From Trichoderma breve (Eukaryota > Ascomycota > Sordariomycetes > Hypocreales > Hypocreaceae): a DNA stretch of 64,000 nucleotides. Where the stretch lies: the NCBI RefSeq assembly GCF_028502605.1, contig NC_079233.1, positions 1,488,001 through 1,552,000 on the forward strand, in the 5' to 3' direction. Made by a program: the position numbers and the translations under genes. Under the pieces are notes generated by a model, which was given only the letters and a program-made list of their open reading frames with translations, made no database searches and had not been told where the DNA came from. Position 1 is the first letter of the stretch. Each line of letters begins with the position of its first letter. Positions 52,493 through 62,672 of the stretch are shown piece after piece.

Positions 52493-52892
52493 TTAATTGG
52501 ACCACTTGGGGTCGACCTTGTTTCTAAATGGCGGATGCAACATTAGTACATACATTCAAGTTGAAGTTTAACATTTGTGTTACATTACTTACCCCGTCAC
52601 CTTTTCGTACATGTTACGGCCTGCATCCGTAATCTTCTCCTGGGTGTTGCGATCCATGTTGTGGCCGCTCTTCTTGGCGCCCATGGAGAAAGCTAAAGCC
52701 CAAGACATGTTGTGTTAGCCGTGTTCAATTTCATCTACCGAGAGAGAAGAGATGGTAAATTCTGAGAGGAGATGGCTTACCCTTGTCGACGTAATCCTCC
52801 TTTTGGGCCTGGCCGCCTGCTTGGGGAGCAGCGGGAGCGGTTCCCTGAGTGGAGCGCTCCTCCTTGCCCATAGCCTTGTTGACGAAATCCAT
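52493..52892 (-). CDS. Small hydrophilic protein (80 aa), stress/conidiation type
   Basis: Three exons (52781-52892, 52593-52692, 52493-52523) give 80 residues. The protein is very hydrophilic, Lys/Gln/Gly-rich, with an amphipathic start (MDFVNKAMGKEE), EDYVDKAF at the first junction, and ITDAGRNMYEKVTG near the end. Proteins of this kind (short, with paired DxxNK/DYVDK and KITD-type motifs) occur widely in filamentous fungi and are often induced by stress or during conidiation. Their molecular function is not established. The 31-base last exon encodes only NKVDPKWSN. The upstream region has a TATA box and stress-element-like motifs. Confidence 0.82.
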
Positions 52893-54175
52893 TGTGAGAA
52901 GTAGATGTATTTGCTTTAAATAATAAGAATAGAGATGGATAGTTTGATTGTAATGATCTGGATTCAATGACAGAGTCGAGGGGAGCATCGAGCTCATTTA
53001 TATATCCTCTTCCCCCCTCCGTGGCTTATTCACGGGAACCAATCGCAACCATCAATCGCAGCCATGGCTGACGGCATTACTGACGGAATTGAAAGCCTGG
53101 GTACCTGGAAGTATGACGGAGCGGCCATTGTACTGTAGAGCTGTGCCTCATTCCGCGTGGCATGGCGGTGATGCTGCTTTCATCGTAAGTACGTCATAGC
53201 GTGCAGGACCAAGCTGAACGCATGTGATGGGGGAATTCCTGGAACCAACGGATTGTCCAACTAGGTGGAAGCTTATTGGGAAAATCGGGGCCCTAGAGAG
53301 ATGCCATGGTTGTGGCTCTGATGCCGATCTTGCATCATAGCCTATGCGGATCTGCACTGTCTTTTTTCTCCGCCAAGTTTCGGAGATGTTGAGGAATTGG
53401 ATCGATCAGCTACGCGGCATCATGATCTTACGATAAGGTGGAAGATTAGTCTATAAGTATAAGTATTTTTAGATACAAGAAGAAGAAATCAGTGATGGGA
53501 AGAGGAATCAATCGACTCATTGGTATACTACCACTACGCCGCAACAAATGAAATCATCGCAGCCACTTGGACCAATACCATATGCTGCTGCAAGACATTT
53601 CAACTAGGTTTGCTATGGTTGATTGATTGATTGGCTAGTTTATATTCAAATTGGATTTTAAATTTATACAACGGCTCTCCGCAGCTCGGTGGATGGCCCA
53701 TTGCATCTATTACAGCTAACCTCGCCCATGTATAACCATTATAATTCCCTCCCATCCATCAAGAATAAATCTTACCGCCATAATAATGTGTGTCAAAAAC
53801 GCAGTCCAAGAGCCCCAGCCAAGCAAAACGCAAATTCCAACGCCCGCTCGTAATGCATGTAAACGTTAAAACGTTCAAAATCATCCAACATCCAGAAATA
53901 TCCATACGGCATCCATCATGGCGTCAGCATGAGACATGATAATATCGTCGTCTCTCATGAAATGTGCCTTGTTCGTTTCGTCCATACCAAATGATCGTCC
54001 GCCAATAGAGATTGAAGCCCAAACAATTCGGCTTCGCTATTGGCCACCACTTCGCGGTAAAGACCAAGCTTGCGTCACTTTGCTTGCTTTTATATAAAAC
54101 GGAGAATAGAAAATCGATCGTCGTTCTTTCTCTCTTTGCTTCTCATCCCTGTCCCATCTTCGTCTGGCATCAGTG
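52893..54175. other. Spacer with promoter of the 80-aa gene
   Basis: About 1.3 kb with no supportable gene. The left end carries the TATA/STRE promoter listed separately. The right end should be the 3' untranslated region of the membrane protein gene. Confidence 0.5.
52979..53018 (-). promoter_or_regulatory. TATA box flanked by STRE-like motifs
   Basis: Upstream of the 80-residue gene, TATATAAA (minus strand) lies at 52997-53004, about 105 bases before the ATG. AGGGG at 52979-52983 and CCCCT at 53014-53018 match the Msn2/4 stress-response element core. A TATA box plus STREs fits an inducible gene. The short motifs could occur by chance. Confidence 0.5.
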
Positions 54176-54823
54176 TCATGACCTGGCAAAAACCTGGTAA
54201 GCCATAATCATGACCCAAAACAGAAAGATGCCTCCCGTCAAGGCCATGGCAAAGACCAGGTCCCAACACTGGCAGATCATCTTCTGCTGCAGCCAGGCCA
54301 ACGTCTCTTGCGTCCGGCCCTTCGGATTCTGGTTGAAAACGTTGTTGTTGCAGGTGCTCTGGATGGCTCCGTTGGGCCCCCAGAGTTCGAGCGAAACGAC
54401 GACGAGGCCGACGATCCACAGGACGAAGAGCATAAAGGCGCCAATCATGACGATGGCGGGTAGTAGTCGACGTTGGGCGATTAACCAGAAGACGCCGAAT
54501 ATGAAGAGGATCGCAATGGCGCCGACGGTGATGAAGTAGGGGAAATACCTATTAAACAATCAACGTTAGTATCAAATTGCTTCGTTAACGGACGAGGCAG
54601 AGTGCAGTAAGCCATACCAAGGAATGGGTAGCTCGAGCTGATTCTGGATCTGGATGAAGCTTCCGAAGACGCCGATGATGGTCGCAGAGCAGAGCAGCAT
54701 GACAAAGATCCAGAAGTTGAGCTGCAGAGGCGGCCAGTTGTAGGTTCGGATGTGAGTCGTCACGACCTTGCGCTCGTAGACGACAGAGGTGCCGCTCAGC
54801 ATTGAGCGTGTTCCCGCCATCAT
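54176..54823 (-). CDS. Four-helix membrane protein, MARVEL-like
   Basis: Two exons (54618-54823, 54176-54548) give 192 residues with four predicted membrane helices: LNFWIFVMLLCSATIIGVF, YFITVGAIAILFIFGVFW, a third rich in Ile/Leu/Val ending LVVVSLELWG, and a last one, FAMALTGGIFLFWVMIMAY. Between helices 3 and 4 is a loop with Cys residues and an NPKGRTQETLAW segment. The topology and loop placement fit fungal MARVEL-domain proteins, which sit in plasma-membrane or vesicle domains. No catalytic motif is present. The assignment is by topology, so it is moderate. The PWYFPYF junction restores the frame across a 69-base intron. Confidence 0.8.
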
Positions 54824-55236
54824 GAGGACTGGAGATTGGTGTTGCTACGGCCCGTACCCTTGCTCGCCTGCGGTTATTCTCTGCCTTCCACCTATAAGCT
54901 AACGCTCTCTAGGCGTTTCGTGTCAATCTCTCCTGATTGTGTATAGGTATATAATCGGCTCCTGCTGCGTATCGAGGATGGTGGGGGGACGAATTCTTGA
55001 TCGTTGGTTGATTGTGTGGATGGATGGATTTCGAGAGGTCAATGGCTATGTCTGCATGTGTCTGTCGCTTCGTCTATGGTCCAAGTATCGTTTGGAACAA
55101 GATGTCGGTATATAACGAGCGAGACTCAGCTCCCAGGGGCCACAGCTGACTTGCTCTGTCGCCTCGTTGGTTCCGATAGGTGAGGTTGATGCACGACGGC
55201 GGAGCTACCGCTTTCTCGTCTGGTCCCGCGTCCTTT

Positions 55237-55266
55237 GATGACTGTCCGTCTGATGACTGTCCGTCT
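55237..55266. repeat. Tandem duplication of a 15-mer
   Basis: GATGACTGTCCGTCT occurs twice head to tail, perfectly conserved, upstream of the membrane protein gene. Confidence 0.85.
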
Positions 55267-55971
55267 GATCCCCCCTCTGTCTCTCCAGCATGTACCGGTA
55301 CAAGGCAAAAAGAGACCAGAAGACGATCAGAAGAGAAAAGCCCCAGCCGCCCTGTCGGATGCCGGGCCCTCGATGCGGGTTTCCCCCCCAAAAGCCTGGG
55401 TCTAGGTCTGCTTGGCCTTGCTGCTGCAACCTTGAGCGCCCAACCAGCTGCGGTGCACGGAGCCCAAGCCCCCACTGCTGGAAGAAGCGTGTCGAGCACT
55501 GATTGATGAAATCTGGTCGAGAGAATGTCGGTCGAATGAATCTTCAGGCCTCCCCTTGCATGTGCGTCAGTTTTTTTGGGCGGCGTGAACCAGGGGGGGT
55601 GGAAAGCCGTTGAGAAAAAGCTTCGACGTACGATGGTTTCTGGTGAGACTATTGATTCCCACCGCCTGAACTCGTACTTGAGAGATGTGACAAGTGAAAA
55701 CAAGGAGAATCTTAGAAAGGAACAGAGGAGCAATTGTCAGAAGCCGATGCGACAGCTCATGTACGTACTTGGCCATGCAAGTGCGCGCGTTGCAGCAACC
55801 GTCAAGCCGGGCTGTTAGTACAAGTCCAGGGAAAATCACAATGAGGGGCCATGATGGATATTATTAGAGGGCGGTATCGCTGCTTCGAGGTGGCTGGCAG
55901 TTCTTTTGGTTTGTGTGTGTGTGATCCTCTTTTCGACAGCTAAAAATGAGATGGCTGGGAGCGGGAATAAA

Positions 55972-55972
<1 letters not shown>

Positions 55973-56000
<28 letters not shown>
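55973..56000. repeat. GGCACA hexanucleotide microsatellite
   Basis: The hexamer GGCACA is repeated four times and continues for a partial fifth unit. No coding role is seen; it is likely to vary in length between strains. Confidence 0.85.
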
Positions 56001-56004
<4 letters not shown>

Positions 56005-56857
56005 AGAGCTTCGTAGCCTATTATCCAAGACACGGACTAAGAATTAGCAGCATTTTTAACCGCTAAGCATCTTACACTGGCAAAGAAAGTTGAATGGAGA
56101 CTCAGTGTGTAAACAGCTTACATAGATGAGCTCTACAACCGGGCACGAGCCAAACCAAGATGCCTACCATGTACTACCATCCATGTAAGCAACAGCCCTC
56201 CCTCCTCATAGGGTTGCATGCATCGTCCTTTGATATTCAAACCTTTCCTTACCGCCTAGCATCACCGCCCTTATGATTGCTTGTACTTGTACTCTCCGTG
56301 CTGCTGCTCGCCCCATAGCGGAGGCGGGCCCTTGCCGTGATTCGCAAAGCTCCCGGGGGACTTGAATCCCGCCTCCGGGCCTCCACCGCCTCGCCTCTGT
56401 TCCGGTACGCCGTTAAGCTGCTTGTTGGCATACGAGTACATGCATGCATTCACATTGATGGTTGAGGGGGGGCGTATACAGAATATAGAGTACAGAGCGC
56501 AGAGTGCAGAGTGCATACATTAGTTCACACATTCTGTATATGTAGCCTTATTTCCGACACTGATGCAGCGAGATTCAGGAATAACACGCAATGTTTGCCG
56601 TCCCCTTGGTTGCTGTGGGTTGTGGACTGAGTAGGGCTCTAAAGATAGAATCTGAAAGGTAATCTTTGGATCATCCTTCGCGGCAAGTATGTGTCATCAG
56701 ATATTTTTGCTGTGAGAGCAGTGTAGAGTACATATATTTTTCACTAATAGACGGTCTCCCATCCAATTGAAGTTCGTTCAGTCTTGTCCCGCATACGTTT
56801 ACATCAAATCATGCTGTGAAACTCAAATCATCCATCAAATCATCATGTTACGTCTGT

Positions 56858-57869
56858 CTATTCCCTGTCATCTGGGTGGAATACCAGTGCTCGAACTTCG
56901 ATACTCTCTCGCGTTGGCGCACTTGCAGGTGAAGTCGAGTCCGAAAATGCGGTATGCGGCACCCGTCGTGCCCTTCCATCCGTCTTGCTGTCAAAGCACT
57001 TAATGAGGAGGACCTCCTCGGGCGTCAAACCAGACTTGTAAAACCACCTGTGTCCCTCGTTATACCTCACGCTGAGTGTCTCTCCATTACGGTTAGGGTA
57101 GATCAGGCCAATTGGGACCAGATCCTCCTCTACAACTGACTCTGCCTCAGCAACGGCCAAGGGATCGCGTTGGACCTGTTTGATTGGACGCCAGACATTG
57201 ATGATCTGTACGCGGCCCTTTGAAAGCTCTTCTGCTTCCTCAGGAAGGTGAAATGGAACACGAGAGGCTGCCGCGGTGTAAGACTGATCGATATGGACCC
57301 GCTGGACAGGGCCACGAAGGGCTGCATCTGAATTCGCCGAGGTAGTGGTATCGTCGGGGTTGTGGCGGCGGATGGTATGATCAAAGATGAAGATTTTGGA
57401 TGCTCCGGTTCTATATGGCGAATGTCAGCGTAAGGGGGAAAGAAGAAAAGAACAGGCGCGGGACATGGAAATTGACTTACACATCCTTGAGGAGCTGCTC
57501 TGTCTCTGGATAATACTTTGCTTTAATCTGGTCATCGTCCAGAAAATCTTTCTCGATCGAAGTATGGCGATGGAATTGGAATCCGCTCTTGTCGAGGGTG
57601 TACTTGTCCTCTTCTCCCGCAACGTCGTGGATTGTTACCTGATGCGACGCAATCGGCCGGTTGGTATACGTCTCGGGCTTTCCAACGTACGTAGGCGCAG
57701 GAGGAGAGCCATCTTCGTTGTCCTTGAAGAAGTTGAGAATGGTATTTACGTCGTGCTTGGGAATGCTCTTGTAGGTCGTTTGTTGATCAAGCTGTGGCTG
57801 GAATTGGACTCCCTGAACGGAGTTGAAGCCGGAGCTGGGAATAGCACTCTGAACTGCAGCGGCCGCCAT
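56858..57869 (-). CDS. CmcJ/AsaB-type oxidoreductase (GA4-desaturase-like family)
   Basis: Two exons (57481-57869, 56858-57410) give 313 residues. Family stretches are VTIHDVAGEEDKYTLDKSGFQ in the first half, then FDHTIRRHN, VQRVHIDQSYTAA, INVWRPI, and a long C-terminal run including LIYPNRNGETLSVRYNEGHRW and LLIKCFDSKTDGRARRVPH. These match the fungal family named after the cephem 7-alpha-methoxylase chain CmcJ and gibberellin GA4 desaturase; AsaB of the aspergillic acid cluster belongs to it. Members oxidise or desaturate small molecules in specialised metabolism. The conserved His in VHID and the RVPH histidine are plausible metal ligands (inference). The substrate is unknown. No biosynthetic core gene is visible beside it. 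Confidence 0.88.
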
Positions 57870-58701
57870 TGTTTCTCCTTTTATTATGGCTTTTACAAGT
57901 TAGGTGTGGGAGCCGTTATTTCAAATTATGGTTTTCAAGGTGAGAGAATACAGTATGTACGTATGCACCGACTTATAACAAGCCGAAGACTCTCATACGC
58001 CCTACACTATACATATATATATGCTATCGGGTCTTGCAAGCATTCCCCGCGAGCACGCCATTTCTCTACCACCCATCATCAGAAGGGATTGATAATCCAA
58101 CCCAAAAGTGCAACATCCAATCCAATAGAAACGTAACGTCATAATCAGGACTTGACACGCCCTTCCCCTCAGCTCTTTATTCCGAGGTAAGCGGGTTGAT
58201 TTGAAATCTGTATTTGCGAGCCTCGCGTTTGGCATTGCCTGAAGGAGCGCGAAGGAGCGGGGACTGCAGCCAAGATACATGAATTGGGCCTTAATGTGAT
58301 AGCTCAGTTAGAGTTTGATCCGTCAGGACATTTTGAACTACTCCGAAATCTTGCTCCTACGGCTGACGCCTTGTAAGCGACAACCAACTCTCAATGCGTG
58401 ATTGATGGACGGATTGATGAATCATCGCCATGAAACATCATCTGCGGAATTGCGGAAAATCCTGAGAATGTAGTTATAAATTTGGTATTAAAAATACATA
58501 TCATGATAAGTAAACAGTATGCCCAATTCGTAACAATTCAACGCTTGCGATAAACCAAATAGCCGCCAAATCATGAGATAGCTTTCAAGCTCAAGCTCTG
58601 CTTACCACGCAGAATCTAAAATTATGGAGATTCTAGGTTCTTATGAATGTAAAATAACCCGATTGAGTAGATGTCGTGAATATAGATATGCTCAGCTTAG
58701 A
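57870..58701. other. Promoter of the CmcJ-like gene; permease 3' region
   Basis: 832 bases between two minus-strand genes. The sequence is AT-rich (short TATATATA at about 58,013-58,022). No gene seen. Confidence 0.5.
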
Positions 58702-60492
58702 TCATTCATAGCTATGCACAACCCTTGTAATAGCTGTTCCGTCATCAAGGACTTCGCTCTTTTCTTCCAACTTGTAACCTCCCCACTTCGGCAGAAGAAT
58801 AGTCCAGACATACCAATATAGGACGCCACCCACGATACTAAAGAGATAGGGCAAAAGTCAGTGTCAGTTCATCAACAAGCTTTATCAGGAAAGGTGATAA
58901 CGTACGTGCCCATCCCTACTACCGCATAAGTTGCATACCAAAGTCCTCCAGAGGGCTTCTCTTTGGGAGGGAAGAACGGGGCAGCAAGCAACGCAATGCT
59001 CAGGATGATTCGTAGTATAACTGCTGGTAACCATGCTTTATAGGGTCTCTTGAGGTCTGGTCGTTTATATCGTAGCCACACAAGGCCAAATCCCATGGCG
59101 AGGGTAAATACCTGACCAGGGTAGCCCTCTACTTCGAGGATGAAGGAGTATACCTCCGTCGTGGGTGGTAGCACAATCACAAAGAATGAAGGTATAAAGT
59201 TGACGATGAGGCCACCCAACGGCGAGTTCCAAGGCTTCGTCGAAGCAAGGATATCAGAAAAGGGAAGAAAGCCCTGCCGAGCAATCTCTTGCTTTAATCG
59301 CGCCTAGTACAAAGTCGTCAGCCAAGGTTCATATAGGTGAAATTGCCGTTGTGACTGAACTTACCATTGCAAATGCAACCACGAAAACATTTCCCACTGC
59401 TGAAAGAGCAACAGCTAGAGTTAAGATCTTTCTACCCACTTGCTCGCCAAACAAGCGTTGGAAAAAAAGAGCTGCAATAAGTTCGCCGCTCCCCTTGATC
59501 TCATCAATGGGAACAACGATAAAGTATGCCAAGTTGATGAGGGTATACATGGCACAAGAAGTAAACAAGGCAGTCAGCGTTACAGAACGCAGAGTCCGCA
59601 CGGGATCTTTGACCTCATTCAGCACGTTGCTAACATTGTCCAGTCCGGCATATGCGTAAAACACTTTGAATAGTGATGTTGACATGACACCCCAGTTCCA
59701 AACAGTGTCGTCCCATAGATGGTCCCATGATAGCGGATTCTTTTGTTGTACCGAGGTATCCAGCGTCGGCTGGAACACCACAACGTAGAGGCCAGCAAAA
59801 ATCATGAAGACGATAATTCCAACCTTGATCCAGCCAAGGAAGTCTTGTATCTTGATACCTGCTTTTGGAGTCACGGCGTGGATGACCGTCACAGCGACCA
59901 GGAGGAGAACGGCCAGTCCTTTAGTAACAAAGGCGCTCCCATTTTCAACGCCGAATGCAAACAGCACGTAACGACTGAATATGACGCAGTTGCTGGCCGT
60001 AAATCCCAGGAAAACAGCATTGATAGCGACTTGCGTCGTCGCAAAAAGTCGCGGATGTCTATATGTAAACTCGAGATAGACTTTGACGCCTCCAGATCGC
60101 GGCAGCATGCAGCCGTACTCGAGTGACACGGCCAGACCGGCGGCTGCAACAAGTGTACCGACAATCCATAATAGTAGTGCCAGGCCAGGACTACCTACCG
60201 ACTGAAGGATGGCTCCAGGTGTCGCGAATATGCCGCTACCGATGACTCTGGATATTACGAGGATGTAAGCGCTCTGCCAGCTTAATGTTCGACCGAGAGT
60301 AGACGTCTCCGGTAACACATCATCTTCGATGGCCCGAGACGGATGAACATCGCCAGCGGCGTTTTCTGTTTCGCTCAGCGTCGCTCTCGTGTCATATTTG
60401 TTGTCGTCTGGTCCTGGGGACAAAGGGCTTGGAGAGCTCTGAAGCAGCGGCTGCTGTTCTCCGCTATCCGCATCATTATCACGGCCAGCCAT
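58702..60492 (-). CDS. Amino-acid permease, high-affinity methionine permease (Mup1/LAT) type
   Basis: Three exons (59365-60492, 58906-59303, 58702-58837) give 553 residues. A 75-residue hydrophilic N-terminus, rich in Ser/Pro and acids, precedes about 12 membrane helices. TM1 contains the unwound GSGIFATPG motif of APC-superfamily transporters, and the ARLKQEIARQGFLPFS segment after TM8 marks the LAT/Mup1 branch. Members import methionine or related amino acids with protons at the plasma membrane; substrate specificity is inferred. The open frame extends 34 codons further upstream to an ATG at 60594; I prefer MAGRDND because the extra stretch is not transporter-like. Confidence 0.9.
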
Positions 60493-61718
60493 GATGTATG
60501 TATGCTTGGCGACGTAACCTTCGACACGGAGCCTGTAGTAGTAATATCCAAGATTATCCTGTTGCTCAAGGCACCTGTATATATCGCAAAACACAAACGA
60601 AACTCTGTTTTCACAGTAGGCTTATCGGGCACAAAAACAGAGTTGCCACTGCCCAATGGCCTGTGCTGCTTGGTTCATCGAAACGGCATTGCTACCCAGA
60701 GCCATATCACAGCAGCCCTGATATCAAATCAGAATCAACAAAGGATGAAACGCACGCACACACTCCAGGTCATCCGAGGCTCCCATGCCCATCAAGGGCC
60801 AGCGTGACACGCACACAAGACGCGCCCTCGTCAGCCAAATAGTTTATTGCGCGATTGGCTCGATTAATAAGGCAGACAAAGCCAGCTTCTGAGACACCCA
60901 AATTCCATGGCGCGAGTGCAAGGAGCTCGCACGCCATCGCTCTTTGGCCACAGATAAGAGGTCAGCATTTGGGCTTCCTTATCATTCCGTCAACAATGCC
61001 GGAAATGCTAAATAAAGTCCACGGAAGCTATCCCGATGGTACGCGGAGCATGGGAGACATGTGTGTAATTATTTGAGGAATCTTTTAATACATAACCTAT
61101 GCAAGGATAGTCCCGGAATTGAAAGGATGGCAATGTGCGACATTGATGGAAAGCTGCACGCTCTTAAACTGAGACCTACATCTGTAGATGCGCTAATAAT
61201 CCGTTGTGAAATACGCCACCCCAGCCTATGGCATTTTCATATTTATTATTGAGTTGAAAGATCAACTGATGACTACATGTTAGAATCCTGTATTAATTGT
61301 TCTATTACATGCAAATACCTAGCTTGCTTAGGTAGTTTACTAATCGAGTTGTCAATCGATTCTCTTCAAATATCTATTTCATAGCCAACCACTTTGTATA
61401 GCAGGCCTAGACTTCTCAAGACCGATGCCAATGAGTTTATAGATGCTGTATGACTGAAATACGTGCACATTCTTCCCAAATGCGTAGACCTAGATCTTGC
61501 GTCTGGTAGATAATAATTAAACTACTCTCAGTCCATAAACTATTAAGAAGAGAAAAGAGCCACATCTTTGTAGGCGGAAGGGATGGACAGACCTAGTCAC
61601 AGCTCTATGCAGACCCAACCGCCCAACAGTTATACCCGCAATTCTGAATAAGAAGTCTCCTGAGAAACAACAGAATTATATCATTTTTATATACCACATT
61701 GTGCGCTATTTACATACG
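60493..61718. other. Spacer upstream of the permease
   Basis: About 1.2 kb, AT-rich toward the right, with no supportable gene. It holds the permease promoter and the 3' region of the NmrA-like gene. Confidence 0.5.
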
Positions 61719-62672
61719 TTATGGAAATCCTGCCAGCATGGCCATGAACGCCTCCACAGCTGTGGTTTTGGGAGGTGCTAGTGCCATGACTTCTTTGCTG
61801 GCTGGGTGATAGTCGCGCGCACACTTTCCTGCCCATAGGGCCTCGACGGTGGTAAACATAGCAGGAATAAGCTTATCAGGGATACCCATACCCTTGACGG
61901 CGCTGAAATAAGTGTCCTTTGCGGAGTAGGTCACATTCTCGACCTTCTCACCAATGTAGTCCTCGACAATCGTGACAATATCTCTTCCGGTAACATCCTC
62001 AGGGCCGTGGAGAACATACTTGCCGTGATTGTGGGGTGATACATCATCAAGAGCCAGAAGGTGTGCGGCAACATTGCCAATGTCCTCAGGGTCAATCAAT
62101 CCGGCAGGAGAATCTTCTGACGAAAGCACAGGCAGCACTCCCTGCTTTCCTGTTTGCTTATATTCTGCAATGAAGCCAAAAGCAGGGCCCAGCCAGTACT
62201 GGGTAAAGAAATTCGGCTGAAGTGATGTCCACTGCAGCTCTTTGAACTCTGGCTGACTCAACAGGTTCTCGACTGCCCAGTGGGAGCGGGCATATGGCGT
62301 GGGATTTGTGGGAGAGATAAATTCCACAAAGGTCGATACCCGAACAACATACTTGACACCAGCCTGTAGCAGAGCTAGGTAAAGGGTGGACTCGTCCGCA
62401 AACTGATGAGGCAATGTGTGCGGCGCAATAAAGACTCGTACTACCTCCTGGCTCTTGAGCCACTCAACGTCAATATCAGGCCAATCCTTCTCTAGCCACT
62501 CAACACCATCCACCTCTGCGGCAAGTCGTTCGGCCACTGAGTTGTTTAAGGATCGAGTGAGAGCAACAACGCGATACTTGGTGGTGCTTGATTTGAGCAG
62601 CGCGGGAAGGCCACGGACAACGCCTTTGCCGGTGTTACCGGTAGCACCAATAATCAGAATGGTCGGAGCCAT
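61719..62672 (-). CDS. NmrA-like NAD(P)-binding Rossmann protein
   Basis: A single exon encodes 317 residues. It opens with MAPTILIIGATGNTGKGVV, giving the G-x-x-G-x-x-G dinucleotide-binding loop. The rest follows the NmrA/isoflavone-reductase pattern: VVALTRS after beta-2, YVVRVSTFVEFI, and Y-A-R-S-H-W-A-VE, where classical SDRs have Y-x3-K but this family often does not. A GLIDPEDIGNVAAHLL segment follows. Members act as redox sensors or reductases on small molecules, including in fungal secondary metabolism. Function here is unknown. The frame is open further upstream, but the ATG at 62672 places the Rossmann strand at the usual N-terminal position. Confidence 0.88.
   Translation of the reverse strand: MAPTILIIGATGNTGKGVVRGLPALLKSSTTKYRVVALTRSLNNSVAERLAAEVDGVEWLEKDWPDIDVEWLKSQEVVRVFIAPHTLPHQFADESTLYLALLQAGVKYVVRVSTFVEFISPTNPTPYARSHWAVENLLSQPEFKELQWTSLQPNFFTQYWLGPAFGFIAEYKQTGKQGVLPVLSSEDSPAGLIDPEDIGNVAAHLLALDDVSPHNHGKYVLHGPEDVTGRDIVTIVEDYIGEKVENVTYSAKDTYFSAVKGMGIPDKLIPAMFTTVEALWAGKCARDYHPASKEVMALAPPKTTAVEAFMAMLAGFP

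Larger units (their letters stand above)
54824..56857. other. Spacer with tandem repeats
   Basis: About 2 kb with no supportable gene. It contains a 15-base tandem duplication (55237-55266) and a GGCACA microsatellite (55973-56000). A minus-strand open frame at 55074-55733 is not convincing. Confidence 0.55.

Noticed and set aside
55074..55733. Minus-strand frame of 219 codons
   Set aside because: It crosses a tandem repeat and lies in the promoter of the membrane protein gene. No domain or homology is recognised.
57387..58136. Plus-strand frame of 249 codons
   Set aside because: It overlaps the first exon of the CmcJ-like gene and its intron on the opposite strand. A shadow frame.
60493..60594. 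34-residue N-terminal extension of the methionine permease
   Set aside because: Cys/Tyr-rich stretch unlike transporter N-termini; the later ATG fits better. Left open as an alternative start.
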